64,000 bases of DNA from JBMOKU01 sp049324315 (GCA_049324315.1 JBMOKU010000026.1:40696-104695), one strand, 5' to 3'; counted from the first letter of the stretch, positions 52,573 to 62,020 are shown. Numbers and translations: made by a program. The notes: generated by a model from the letters alone, not told the origin.

Positions 52573-54234
52573 TTATTCTACTGGATCATACCCCACTACA
52601 GTCCATATTCCAGTAGCATCTTGTCTTATCAGTCGTTTTAAATATACTCTTTTTATAGGGATCTTGCTGCCCTTTACCTCTACAACTGCCTCTTTTCCAT
52701 TGTTGTGAATTACTTTTAAGTCTTCCATCTTAATAGGATACTCACCCTGAATACCTTGGGGAGACATTTTCAGGCTGACAAAAACCTGAGCAACAAAGGC
52801 AGGGTCTAGCTTCCATGGCGAATGTCCTGCGTCGGCATTTTTCTGATCACCTTCTTCTGCCTCTACATCAACAGGAACTTCAACCTGTGGTTTATCCAAA
52901 GACTGTTCTTTAGGGAACTCCACAGTTCCATTCGTTAAACCCTTGATAAACAATGCTAATTCTTCCAAAGAGGTATTGCCCACTACGGCATATTCAATCC
53001 CCTCCTGCTGCCATCGGATAGCATTTATGCCCGTTGCACCCGCATAAGGACCGCCTCCAAGAATTCCTGTTCCGTCTTGTATCGGTGCTTGGATTTCCGC
53101 GATATTGTCATCTACCTTTCCAATCGTTGCCATGGAAGCCGGCTTAAATTCACCGGCAGCTTTCCTCTGCAAAACGACCACTTTTTTCTTGTTATCCTGT
53201 GAAGTATAGTTCATCTTGGCAGCTTTCATATCAGTCCCTACAGCCATATAATCCAAAATATAGTCTGTCGGTATATTTTGCGGTACTTTAGGCGCGAATC
53301 CCACCATCCCCTGGGCTTCTTCCAGATTGCTTACCAGTTGTTCGGGATTGATACTGATTTCCTCAAATCCGCTCGGTACACGATAGGCTAAGAGCTCTTT
53401 GGGTATGGCTTCACTAAAATCAATCTTGATATAGGACACGTTGTACTGCAGTCCATACTCCATGGCAGATTGTTTTTGCAGGGGCATTTTGGTCTCTTTA
53501 TCAATCCATATTTTATAAGGACTTCCTCCCTGTGGCGTTACTTCCATTACAACAGCCGGTCTTCCGGCAACCATATCATCATCAATTACCTCGGTTTGAA
53601 GTGCATTTTTTACGTCATCAATCTCTTTTCCTATGTCAAATGTAAAATGGTAAGGGTCAGGAAAAGCTGGAAATATATTTACTTGCCTTTGTTCCGGTTG
53701 AATCTGCCACTTTTTTTGGCCGTCATTTACCGTAATTAAATCTTTATTTGGGCCTTCCAATCCTTTAACATAATAATGTCCTTCTTTATCAGCCCACACC
53801 TCTACGACTGCTTGTAAAGTGGATTTTCCATCAGCATTGGTCTCTACAATCTCAAGGAATCCATGATATGCTTTTACTTCCTGGAAAGCCTTCTCCATTG
53901 CATAAACCATATTCCTTCTACCAAGGGGTGATGCCATATTGAGTATAAACACGATTGCAAGAACGGCTGCAATAGAAGCTGCACTCAGAAACCAACTTCT
54001 TCTTGATTTTTTCGAATCTTTCTCCTTAGATAATTGCTTACTCAAGGCAAAGGCCAATTTCTTAGGATAGTCATTTTGAGGGAGACTTGGTTCCTTTAAG
54101 CCTCGTACCCGCCGTACGGTTTCAAAAAGCTGTTCCATTTCCGGAGTCTCACTTTCACTGCCGTGCTCTCTTGGTCTTTTCTCTTCATTTAAACGATCAA
54201 TATAATCAGATACTTTTTTCTCATCATGATTCAT
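52573..54234 (-). CDS. Membrane anti-sigma-type protein with LolA/MucB-like and DUF4367-like domains
   Basis: This 553-residue protein has a cytoplasmic N-terminal part (about 1-80), one membrane span (about 84-104), then a large outer part: a LolA/RseB-like domain (about 110-290) and a DUF4367-like region (about 295-445), ending in a third small domain. The N-terminal part should hold the sigma factor. It follows the ECF sigma gene by 19 bp. The outside part probably senses lipid or envelope damage; this is inferred from RseB/MucB. No zinc-binding HxxxCxxC motif is seen in the N-terminus. Confidence 0.85.
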   Translation of the reverse strand: MNHDEKKVSDYIDRLNEEKRPREHGSESETPEMEQLFETVRRVRGLKEPSLPQNDYPKKLAFALSKQLSKEKDSKKSRRSWFLSAASIAAVLAIVFILNMASPLGRRNMVYAMEKAFQEVKAYHGFLEIVETNADGKSTLQAVVEVWADKEGHYYVKGLEGPNKDLITVNDGQKKWQIQPEQRQVNIFPAFPDPYHFTFDIGKEIDDVKNALQTEVIDDDMVAGRPAVVMEVTPQGGSPYKIWIDKETKMPLQKQSAMEYGLQYNVSYIKIDFSEAIPKELLAYRVPSGFEEISINPEQLVSNLEEAQGMVGFAPKVPQNIPTDYILDYMAVGTDMKAAKMNYTSQDNKKKVVVLQRKAAGEFKPASMATIGKVDDNIAEIQAPIQDGTGILGGGPYAGATGINAIRWQQEGIEYAVVGNTSLEELALFIKGLTNGTVEFPKEQSLDKPQVEVPVDVEAEEGDQKNADAGHSPWKLDPAFVAQVFVSLKMSPQGIQGEYPIKMEDLKVIHNNGKEAVVEVKGSKIPIKRVYLKRLIRQDATGIWTVVGYDPVE

Positions 54235-54253
54235 GGATGTTCACCTCCGTTAT

Positions 54254-54787
54254 TTACTCATCATTTTTCAGGATTTTCGTAAGGTTCTGCAGTGCTCTAT
54301 ATTGCAGCACGCGGACATAATTTTCCTTTTTATTGATTATTTTTGCAGTGTCTGCTACAGAGTATCCTTCTATGATCCTTAGTTCAATAACTGTACGCTG
54401 TTCCTCATTAAGAAGCTTTAGTGCATTTTGTATATAGTCCCGCTGTGCTACCATTTCTGTTGGATCCTCCAAAGCAGTATCCTTGGGATTGATCGCTTCT
54501 AGATTGATATTTGTCCCCTGGCGTTTATTTTTCCGCCACTTATCTCTCAATACATTTAATGAGACCGTTTTTAAAAAAGCAATGTATTGATCTATCTTGA
54601 TATTACTTTTCTGCATATATGAAATTGCTTTAAAATAAGTTTCCTGGGTAATATCTTCCGCTTCTTCACGATTTTGGACCTTATAATATATGAAACGATA
54701 TAGAGACTCCCAAGTAGCTCCGCATATTTCTTCTATTGACTTTACATCACCTTCTCGTGCTTTAATAATTTTTTCATCCTCCATCAT
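54254..54787 (-). CDS. ECF RNA polymerase sigma factor
   Basis: This 177-residue group 4 sigma factor has region 2 (about 20-90; EEAEDITQETYFKAI) and region 4 (about 120-172; QRTVIELRIIEGYSVADTAKII in part). AGGAG lies 8 nt before the first ATG. It is first in an operon with its anti-sigma partner and is preceded by an ECF-type promoter, so it probably drives its own expression. Confidence 0.93.
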   Translation of the reverse strand: MMEDEKIIKAREGDVKSIEEICGATWESLYRFIYYKVQNREEAEDITQETYFKAISYMQKSNIKIDQYIAFLKTVSLNVLRDKWRKNKRQGTNINLEAINPKDTALEDPTEMVAQRDYIQNALKLLNEEQRTVIELRIIEGYSVADTAKIINKKENYVRVLQYRALQNLTKILKNDE

Positions 54788-54831
54788 AAATTTATCTCCT
54801 TCTTTCCCAGCTAGGTGTTTACAATAATAAT

Positions 54832-54858
54832 GACGTTAAAAGTGTAGTCAACGTTACA
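54832..54858 (-). promoter_or_regulatory. ECF-type autoregulatory promoter
   Basis: On the minus strand TGTAAC (54858-54853), 17 bp, CGTC (54835-54832). This is the shape of SigX/SigW/SigM-type promoters in Bacillus, not of SigA promoters. The start of transcription would be near 54825, about 38 bp before the sigma start codon. Confidence 0.7.
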
Positions 54859-54938
54859 TATCAATATTATTTTCTATATATTTCCACACATTTATAAATT
54901 TTTTTGATCCCAGTGGTTTTACCATTATTGCTGCACAA

Positions 54939-54971
54939 AACAAAAGAAGGCTATACAAACCTTCTTTTGTC
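54939..54971 (-). terminator. Terminator of the EAL-protein gene
   Basis: CAAAAGAAGG/CCTTCTTTTG with a 9-nt loop has T-runs on both strands, 29 bp after the stop codon at 55000. Confidence 0.8.
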
Positions 54972-54999
54972 TAATCATTATTTTGTAAGTGACCTTTTA

Positions 55000-56964
55000 T
55001 CATCCTGCCGCCTTAGCCAAACTAATAAAATCGTCATAGGGTACCGGTCTGCTATAGTAGTACCCTTGGTAGCCATCGCAGCCAAGACTTTTTATGCATT
55101 CATACTGCTCCTTTGTTTCCACGCCTTCAATCACGATGTGGATTCCCAGCTTCTTTGCCATCTTCGTAAAATTCGCCAGAATGATCTTATTCTTTTCATC
55201 AAAAGGAAGACTATTGGTAAATGTCCTATCAAACTTGATTTCATCCAGATTCAGTTTAGAGAAATAATTCAAAGAAGAGTATCCTGTCCCGAAGTCGTCT
55301 AAGGAAAAATGGAATCCCATCTTTTTCAAACGTGAAATAGCATCGTTGACACGATCCAGATTGCTCATTAATGCCGACTCCGTTATTTCGAATGTTATTT
55401 GTTTCGGGTTTATCGCCTGCCCTTTCATAATACTTTCTATATACTCCGGAAAATCCTTTTCCATGAGCTGATAGGGGGATAAATTTATGGATATGTTTAG
55501 ATTCCGGGAAATCAGTTTATTAAATCCGCATAAGTATTCAAAAGTTGTTTCAATGACATATTTTCCTATATCCTGTATTAATCCCAGCTGTTCTGAAAGG
55601 GGTATAAAAACTTGAGGGGATACTTGGTTTTCAAGATTCTTCCACCGAATTAAGGCTTCTGCACCAAGAAGGCTGTTATCCGCCAGTGATATTTTCGGTT
55701 GAAAATAGATTTGCCATGCTCTATTTTCTACGGCATTTCTTAAATCCATTTCAAGGCTGAGCTTATTCTGAAAATCATAATACCATTGTTCATTAAAAAA
55801 AGCATATCTTATACCCTTTTCTTTGACATAATGGGAAGTCAGTTCCAGCTCTTGAATCAGACGGTCAAATAGTTTTTGCCCATCCGTCATATCAGTAATT
55901 CCGATATATGGCATTAACGGCACCGTACAAAAGATATTATTCTGAAATATTCTCAAAATATTTTCTACCACTGCTATGGTTGACTCTCTATTACCCGGGT
56001 GAATGATGATGAATTTATCGGAATAAAAGCGATAAATCTCTTCTTTGCTGTCCAAAGCTTCTTTCAACTTATCAGCAATATTAAGAAGGGCATTGTTTCC
56101 TTTTTCATAGCCGGCGACGTTATTGTACATCTTGAAATTCCTAAGGTTGATGATAAGAAAATATGTTGGGAAAATATTTAATCTTTGAATGTCTTCCTGC
56201 AGTTGGTGAATATTTTTTATTTGTGTAACCTGATCGACATAGGCCAGATTTGATATTATTTTATCGGCAAGGGTAAGCTCTTGATTCTTTTGCCCGATAC
56301 AGTCCATTTTTTCACGAATAGCAATCGAATAAATCTCAATATAATACATGAAAAATCCTACCGTTATAAGCAAAGATATAGCCAAATCCAGTGTAAGTAC
56401 AAATCTATATCCCCAAAACCCTTTAAGCGTATTAACAACAAGGATGACAAAAGCTCCACAAATGGTGTAAACCAAGCCTATCCGTGTTACTTTTTTTCCA
56501 TACTTCAGTGTTTGCACGGCAAACAAGACACAGACGATAGTATATGCAGCCAAAACCATGTTGAATATACTATATATCGATACTTCTAGGGTTATGAATA
56601 ATAAGGCTAGTACTAAGAGAGTCACATTGACGGGTATAAGAGGAATGGGTTTTATGTTTCTTTTCCTAAAAAAATCCGCTGCTGCCAAGATAATTGCAGC
56701 CATTATTAATAGCGCCAATATATTAATAGTTTCCATAAGGTTATTAAGCTGGGATATTTCTTTGAACAAGTAATAGTACACCATAAGAAGACATTCAAAT
56801 ATCCACAGTATGGAGAATGCAATCATATTATTCACAAATTGCATATGATCTGTACTTTTTGAGGTCTTGAACTCATAGTAAGCAAAGAAAACATACACAG
56901 CTAAAGACGCTAATGTAAAAATAACAACAAGAGTCTCCAAATTATAAAATAACGCACTTGGCAT
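55000..56964 (-). CDS. Membrane c-di-GMP phosphodiesterase (degenerate GGDEF + EAL)
   Basis: This 654-residue protein has about seven membrane spans (1-215), a GGDEF-like domain (about 250-385) and an EAL domain (about 400-650). The GGDEF signature reads YSDKF, so synthase activity is unlikely; it may bind GTP as a regulator. The EAL site is complete: AEALIRW, ISINLSPYQ, FEITESAL, LDDFGTGYSSL, DEIKFDRTF, IEGVET and GYYYSRP. ATG 56964 has GGAGG 6 nt upstream; the GTG two codons before overlaps that site. The gene stands behind a c-di-GMP riboswitch. Confidence 0.93.
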   Translation of the reverse strand: MPSALFYNLETLVVIFTLASLAVYVFFAYYEFKTSKSTDHMQFVNNMIAFSILWIFECLLMVYYYLFKEISQLNNLMETINILALLIMAAIILAAADFFRKRNIKPIPLIPVNVTLLVLALLFITLEVSIYSIFNMVLAAYTIVCVLFAVQTLKYGKKVTRIGLVYTICGAFVILVVNTLKGFWGYRFVLTLDLAISLLITVGFFMYYIEIYSIAIREKMDCIGQKNQELTLADKIISNLAYVDQVTQIKNIHQLQEDIQRLNIFPTYFLIINLRNFKMYNNVAGYEKGNNALLNIADKLKEALDSKEEIYRFYSDKFIIIHPGNRESTIAVVENILRIFQNNIFCTVPLMPYIGITDMTDGQKLFDRLIQELELTSHYVKEKGIRYAFFNEQWYYDFQNKLSLEMDLRNAVENRAWQIYFQPKISLADNSLLGAEALIRWKNLENQVSPQVFIPLSEQLGLIQDIGKYVIETTFEYLCGFNKLISRNLNISINLSPYQLMEKDFPEYIESIMKGQAINPKQITFEITESALMSNLDRVNDAISRLKKMGFHFSLDDFGTGYSSLNYFSKLNLDEIKFDRTFTNSLPFDEKNKIILANFTKMAKKLGIHIVIEGVETKEQYECIKSLGCDGYQGYYYSRPVPYDDFISLAKAAG

Positions 56965-57020
56965 ATCCACCCTCCGGATTCTTATTTGTCAGTATTTAAA
57001 TACGCTACTCATTTTTGCCA

Positions 57021-57062
57021 TAAAAAAATGAGGTGTCTGTTATTGTACAGGCACCTCATTTT
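57021..57062 (-). terminator. Riboswitch-linked terminator before the phosphodiesterase gene
   Basis: AAAATGAGGTG pairs with CACCTCATTTT (further CTGT/ACAG inside), followed by a T-run on the minus strand. It lies between the aptamer and the gene start and can act as the expression platform. Confidence 0.85.
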
Positions 57063-57092
57063 ACTTAATTGTGTATTCATAACAAGTAAAAA

Positions 57093-57185
57093 TTTTGGCA
57101 ACCTGGCAGTCATAGACTTTATAAAATCCTTAGACCCATGGCTTTGCGACCTTATTTTTCAATAAGTGTGCCTTTATCAATTTTC
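57093..57185 (-). promoter_or_regulatory. Cyclic di-GMP class I (GEMM-I) riboswitch
   Basis: On the minus strand the blocks appear in order: GATAAAGGCAC, a P2 hairpin with a GAAA loop (CTTATTGAAAAATAAG), GTCGCAAAGCC, ATGGGTCTAAGG, a variable arm, TATGACTGCCAGG and TTGCC. P1 can be made by AAAATT before and AATTTT after the core. The base equivalent to G20 is G, as for c-di-GMP binders. Small deviations (GTCG for GACG, GGCACAC for GGCAAAC) make affinity uncertain. Confidence 0.85.
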
Positions 57186-57220
57186 TCGGAAATAGTACTC
57201 TGGTCTCATATATCTATCAT

Positions 57221-57250
57221 ATTTTATCATAAATTATCGTATTTTGCCAA
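57221..57250 (-). promoter_or_regulatory. SigA-type promoter before the second riboswitch
   Basis: TTGGCA (57250-57245), 18 bp, TAAAAT (57226-57221) on the minus strand. The start point near 57214 leads directly into the aptamer. Confidence 0.6.
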
Positions 57251-57321
57251 AATTTGTTGAAAAAAATAATATTTTTGGAAAAGTAAGCAGCATAACGAAA
57301 ACAAACTTTTTTGCCACAACG

Positions 57322-57351
57322 AAAAAGAGACAACGGCCGTTCCGTTGTCTC
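57322..57351 (-). terminator. Terminator of the BCCT-TetR operon
   Basis: A perfect 10-bp stem GAGACAACGG/CCGTTGTCTC is followed by TTTTTCG on the minus strand, 20 bp after the stop of the TetR gene. Confidence 0.9.
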
Positions 57352-57371
57352 AATTAATTTCTCTTTATTGT

Positions 57372-58055
57372 TTAACTTGCATGATCGATTTTAGATGTAT
57401 ATGCATTCATGATGCGCTCTATAAAGCATCGTGCTTGACGCATATATTCTTCAGATCCACTGTTTTTAGCCATCCCTGTTTGTCTTAAGAGCATCCCTTG
57501 AAAAAAAGTAATCACAATTTTTTTCAATTCCTCTATCTCCATCATAGAAAGCCCTTGGGTCTCTCCAAACCCCGTAAGAGACTGATGCTGTACGTTAAAG
57601 AGTGACCCTTTAAACATTTGTAATATTCGCTCGGACTCTCCTGCATCAAATTCATCTGAAAATATGGATAGATAATCCTCTAGAATATCTTCAAACGCCA
57701 CATTATATGGAGAAAATAACAGTGTATAAATGATTTCCGGATACCCATAAGCCATGTCACAGTATGCGCTCCAAATCTGTCTAACCTGTCTTTTTTGGCT
57801 ATCTCCATTTTTCAATACACAAGATAATCTTCTCTCAATCATTTTTATATGGCGTAAATACGTGTAATATAACAAATGCTCCATATTTTCAAAGTAGTTG
57901 TAAAGGGTCGCACTGTTATAGCATGCTAGGTCTGACACAGCACGTATCGTTACTGCGTCTTTACCCTCTTTAGAAATAATGCAATCCGCAGCCTCTATGA
58001 AGTGACGCATTTTTCTTCGTCGCTGAATCATCTTTTTATCGCTTAAGCTTTTCAT
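57372..58055 (-). CDS. TetR/AcrR-family transcriptional regulator
   Basis: This 227-residue regulator has an N-terminal helix-turn-helix (about 12-58; DAVTIRAVSDLACYNSATLYNYF in part) and a helical ligand-binding C-terminal part. Its ATG lies 2 bp after the BCCT stop codon, without a strong ribosome site, so translation is probably coupled. It probably responds to the compound carried by the transporter or to osmotic conditions (BetI is a comparable case), which is inference. Confidence 0.9.
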   Translation of the reverse strand: MKSLSDKKMIQRRRKMRHFIEAADCIISKEGKDAVTIRAVSDLACYNSATLYNYFENMEHLLYYTYLRHIKMIERRLSCVLKNGDSQKRQVRQIWSAYCDMAYGYPEIIYTLLFSPYNVAFEDILEDYLSIFSDEFDAGESERILQMFKGSLFNVQHQSLTGFGETQGLSMMEIEELKKIVITFFQGMLLRQTGMAKNSGSEEYMRQARCFIERIMNAYTSKIDHAS

Positions 58056-58057
58056 AA

Positions 58058-59710
58058 CTAAGCCACACCACTTTCCTCTTTCTGGATCTCAAATACTTCT
58101 ATCATTTCTTCGAAATGATCACGATCCTTAATCTTTTTCTGCTTTTTATATGATTTTTTAATACTGTCCAGCAGCAGAAAACCAACAAGCGTCAAAATGA
58201 TTGCAAATGGCAAACCTGTACTGATTACTGCTGTCTGAAGAGCTGACAGTGCCTCTTTACCGCCAATCAAGAGAAGTACCGCCGCGATGAAGCCTTCCAT
58301 GCACGCCCAAAAAATACGCTGCGGTATGGGCGAATCTATTTTTCCACTCGAAGTAATATTATCAACAACGAGGGAACCGGAATCACTGGATGTAACAAAG
58401 AAAGATACAACCAGTAATGTCCCAAGCACAGAGAGGGCTATACGAATGACCCCTTGCAGAAACGGAATATTCAGATACTCAATCATCTCAAAGAGCGCAA
58501 CCGGCAGATTGTTTTGGACGGTAGCAAAAAGCTGACCGTTGAATAATTGATTCAAATGCATCGCTGTTCCACCAAATACAGATAACCAGACAAATGACAA
58601 GAGTGACGGTATAATCAGTACTGCCAGTACAAATTCCCGAATCGTTCTACCCTTGGAAATACGGGCAATGAACATTCCCACGAAAGGTGACCATGAAATC
58701 CACCATGCCAGATAGAATACAGACCAGCTTCCCTGCCAGGAGTCTTCTCCAGCAGAGATAAAAAAGGATGCTTTCACAAAATTGTTTAAGTACAAACCTA
58801 GAGAATTACTAAACGTTTTGAGAATAAATGCCGTTGGACCCAGTATAAGCACTGCCATCATAAATACAAATGCCATTTTGATGTTTAATTCAGACAAAAA
58901 TTTTACACCTTTATCTATTCCGGATACGACACTTAACGTAGCAATACCAGTAATAATGGCTATTAGAAGAACTTGTGTCATGACACTGATTTCAATTCCA
59001 AATAGATAATTCAGCCCGCTGTTTATTTGTTGTACACCAAGGCCAAGGGACGTAGCCAGGCCGAATAGACATGCAACTACTGCAAGAATATCTATTAAGT
59101 CTCCCCAAAAACCAAATATTTTATCCTTTAATAGCGGGTAAAAGACGGATCTGAGGGAAAGGGGCAGCTTCTTGTTGTACGTAAAAAATGCCAGTGCCAA
59201 CGATATCAGGGCATAAATCCCCCATGGATGCAGTCCCCAATGAAAAAAAGTCGTTGCCAATGCCTGTTTCATCCCATTCACATCCTTAAAAATCGGTGGT
59301 GTGAACGCCGCATGATACAACGGCTCTCCAACGGCCCAGAACATCAGTCCAATACCCATGCCGGCAGAAATCAACATGGAATACCATGCAAAGTTACTGA
59401 ACTCAGGTTCTGCATTAACGCCACCAATACGAACTGAACCCAAACGTGAAAATGCCAAAAATAATGAAATACCAATAAAGAAATTACTAGATAGTATGAA
59501 CAGCCAGTCAAAATTGCCCACGATGGCGTCTTTAACGCCAGCGAAAACTACTTTGGCCTGCTCTAAATTTAAAAGTGCAAACCCGGAGAATAGAAGTACA
59601 ATCATCCCAGCCCCCAAAGATACAACAGGGTTCATATCCATTCCCCATCTTTTAAAATTACGACTATAAAGCTTTTCTTCCATCACTGTGTGTATGTTGT
59701 TACTCTTCAA
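58058..59710 (-). CDS. BCCT-family betaine/choline/carnitine transporter
   Basis: This 550-residue transporter has 12 membrane spans and BCCT signatures (FHWGLHPWGIYAL, WWISWSPFVGMFIARISKG in part). It takes up trimethylammonium compounds such as glycine betaine, choline or carnitine, coupled to Na+ or H+. The start is TTG 59710, since AAAGGAG lies 8 nt upstream; a longer frame has no site. It sits behind a leader of about 300 nt that ends in a terminator hairpin. Confidence 0.92.
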   Translation of the reverse strand: MKSNNIHTVMEEKLYSRNFKRWGMDMNPVVSLGAGMIVLLFSGFALLNLEQAKVVFAGVKDAIVGNFDWLFILSSNFFIGISLFLAFSRLGSVRIGGVNAEPEFSNFAWYSMLISAGMGIGLMFWAVGEPLYHAAFTPPIFKDVNGMKQALATTFFHWGLHPWGIYALISLALAFFTYNKKLPLSLRSVFYPLLKDKIFGFWGDLIDILAVVACLFGLATSLGLGVQQINSGLNYLFGIEISVMTQVLLIAIITGIATLSVVSGIDKGVKFLSELNIKMAFVFMMAVLILGPTAFILKTFSNSLGLYLNNFVKASFFISAGEDSWQGSWSVFYLAWWISWSPFVGMFIARISKGRTIREFVLAVLIIPSLLSFVWLSVFGGTAMHLNQLFNGQLFATVQNNLPVALFEMIEYLNIPFLQGVIRIALSVLGTLLVVSFFVTSSDSGSLVVDNITSSGKIDSPIPQRIFWACMEGFIAAVLLLIGGKEALSALQTAVISTGLPFAIILTLVGFLLLDSIKKSYKKQKKIKDRDHFEEMIEVFEIQKEESGVA

Positions 59711-59751
59711 ATACACCACTCCTTTCAAAATTTGTTGATGACAATAAAAAA

Positions 59752-59876
59752 GCACTCTAACTCTATTTTGCTTAGAGTTAGAGTGCCTAGGTTTCGCCTA
59801 TCCAGACTCACCTTATACCACCGTCGATAGTATAGCACATCTCCTGATCGGACCTGTGCAGACCCCAGTTCTAAAG
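59752..59876 (-). promoter_or_regulatory. Structured leader with terminator, candidate riboswitch
   Basis: On the minus strand GCACA/TGTGC, TATAC/GTATA and TAGG-CGAAA-CCTA hairpins come before a perfect 14-bp stem GCACTCTAACTCTA/TAGAGTTAGAGTGC and TTTTTT (59786-59746). The terminator lies 36 bp before the transporter start, so transcription attenuation is likely. The class is not recognised; a Na+ riboswitch is one idea to test. Confidence 0.5.
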
Positions 59877-60024
59877 GTCATTTTTCGATTATTGTTTCAT
59901 TCATATTTGACAAATTTACTAAAATCTATTCCATCTATCTATGGGGAACATATCAAAGCTCATAAGCCGAACTACTCTAATAACCTACTTCATGATACAT
60001 TGTCTAATGAAACAGCTTTTAACA

Positions 60025-60053
60025 AGTATACCATCTAAAATCTAGATTGTCAA
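60025..60053 (-). promoter_or_regulatory. SigA-type promoter of the BCCT operon
   Basis: A consensus TTGACA (60053-60048), 17 bp, TATACT (60030-60025) on the minus strand. It gives a leader of about 305 nt before the TTG start. Confidence 0.8.
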
Positions 60054-60142
60054 ATAATCGAGGTTAATTTATATGATTATACACAATAATTGATCGCCTT
60101 CAAGACAACTTTTCTATTTATATTAACAATCGTCAAGCCCCT

Positions 60143-62020
60143 TTACACAGCTTTGTTTTGATTTCTACTAAATTGACTGTTATAAAGGTCTGCATAAAAA
60201 CCTTGCTGTGCTAAAAGCTCCTCGTGGGAACCCTGTTCAATGATATGTCCATGATTCATCACCAGTATTAAATCCGCGTTTCGGATGGTAGATAATCTAT
60301 GGGCAATAACGAAACTTGTTCTGCCTTTCATCAACGCTGTCATGGCTTTTTGAATAAAGATCTCCGTTCTTGTATCCACACTGCTGGTAGCTTCGTCTAG
60401 AATAAGAATAACCGGATCTGCAAGGATAGCACGTGCAATGGTCAGAAGCTGCTTCTGACCTTGCGAAATGTTCGTAGCCTCCTCATTCAGTACCGTATCA
60501 TATCCATCCGGAAGGGTACGGATAAAATGGTCGGCATGGGCAGCCTTCGCAGCACGAACCACATCCTCAAAGGCTGCATCTTCGCGACCATAGGCTATAT
60601 TATCCCGTATCGTACCATTAAAGAGCCACGTATCCTGAAGTACCATACCAAACATACTGCGCAGATCCCCTCGTCTTAATTCTCTAATATCTACACCGTC
60701 TACAGTTATCCTACCATCTCCAATTTCATAAAACCGCATGAGCAGATTTACCAGGGTAGTTTTCCCTGCCCCGGTCGGTCCCACAATAGCAATGGTCTGC
60801 CCCTGTTTCACATGAATATTCATATTTTCTATCAAAGGCGTTTCTTCTTTATATCCAAATTTCACATCTTGGAAGGTTACTTCTCCCTTAGGATATCCAA
60901 TGACCTTCGGTGCAGCAGCATCCGGAACTTCTTCAACTTCATCCATCAGCTCAAATACACGTTCTGCTGATGCCACTGTGGATTGAATGATATTTGCAAT
61001 ATTCGCCGTTTGCACAATGGGATGGGTGAACTGTCTTGCATATTGAATAAACGCTTGGACATCTCCAATTTCCAGTGTCTTTTTTGTTACAAAAATACCA
61101 CCTACCACGCAGATTAAAACATATCCTATATTGTTGATAAAACTCATCAGCGGCATAATAATACTGGATATAAACTGTGCTTTAAATCCTGCATCATAAA
61201 GCTTCCCATTCATCTCATCAAATTCCTTGATGGACTTGACTTCGTGTCCAAAGGCTTTTATAATCCTATGTCCGGTATACATTTCTTCAACATGACCATT
61301 GAGCTGGCCTAAGACCTTTTGCTGCTCTGCAAAATATTTTTGTGAACGGGAAGCAACGGCTTTTGTTACCATCACATATAGCGGTAATGTTGTAATTGAA
61401 AGTAAAGTCATCATAGGGCTTATTGTCAGCATCATAATAATGATCCCCACAAGGGTCACGATGGATGTAATAAGCTGTGTCAAACTTTGCTGCAAGGTAT
61501 TGGCAATATTATCAATATCGTTGGTAACACGGCTTAAAATCTCACCGTGGGTACGGGAATCGAAAAACTTAAGGGGCAGCCGTGACAGTTTATCACTCAC
61601 ATCATTCCGCAAATCAAAAACCGTTCTCTGTGCTACTCCAGCCATGATATACCCTTGAATGTAGCCAAAAGCAGCACTTATCAAGTATAATCCTACTAAA
61701 ACAAAGAGTATTTGTAGAATATAGTGAAAATCAATGCTTGCACCAGGTACTTGCTTAAATCTCGCCATAAGTCCCTCAAATAGTTTTGTTGTTGCCTTTC
61801 CCATGATTTTGGGACTAACGATGCTGAAGACTGTACTAAGAATTGAAGTCAGCAGCACTGCCATCAATCGCCCTGTATGAGGCTTTAAGTAACCAGTTAA
61901 TCTCTTGAGGGTTTCTTTAAAATTCTTTGCCTTTTCCACAGGTCTCCCCAAGGCCCCTCCACCCATATGGCCTCTGCCGGGGCCTCTCAGAGGCTTGTTA
62001 TCTCTATATTCTTCCCTCAT
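60143..62020 (-). CDS. ABC exporter half-transporter (canonical site subunit)
   Basis: This 625-residue protein has a six-span exporter domain (about 50-345) and an ATPase domain (about 375-615) with GPTGAGKTT, NISQGQKQLLTIARA, LILDEATSSVD and a switch His (IAHRLST). The N-terminal 35 residues are Gly/Arg-rich. Its ATG overlaps the stop of the partner gene as ATGA. It resembles YfiC/LmrA-type multidrug or lipid exporters; substrate unknown. Confidence 0.92.
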   Translation of the reverse strand: MREEYRDNKPLRGPGRGHMGGGALGRPVEKAKNFKETLKRLTGYLKPHTGRLMAVLLTSILSTVFSIVSPKIMGKATTKLFEGLMARFKQVPGASIDFHYILQILFVLVGLYLISAAFGYIQGYIMAGVAQRTVFDLRNDVSDKLSRLPLKFFDSRTHGEILSRVTNDIDNIANTLQQSLTQLITSIVTLVGIIIMMLTISPMMTLLSITTLPLYVMVTKAVASRSQKYFAEQQKVLGQLNGHVEEMYTGHRIIKAFGHEVKSIKEFDEMNGKLYDAGFKAQFISSIIMPLMSFINNIGYVLICVVGGIFVTKKTLEIGDVQAFIQYARQFTHPIVQTANIANIIQSTVASAERVFELMDEVEEVPDAAAPKVIGYPKGEVTFQDVKFGYKEETPLIENMNIHVKQGQTIAIVGPTGAGKTTLVNLLMRFYEIGDGRITVDGVDIRELRRGDLRSMFGMVLQDTWLFNGTIRDNIAYGREDAAFEDVVRAAKAAHADHFIRTLPDGYDTVLNEEATNISQGQKQLLTIARAILADPVILILDEATSSVDTRTEIFIQKAMTALMKGRTSFVIAHRLSTIRNADLILVMNHGHIIEQGSHEELLAQQGFYADLYNSQFSRNQNKAV

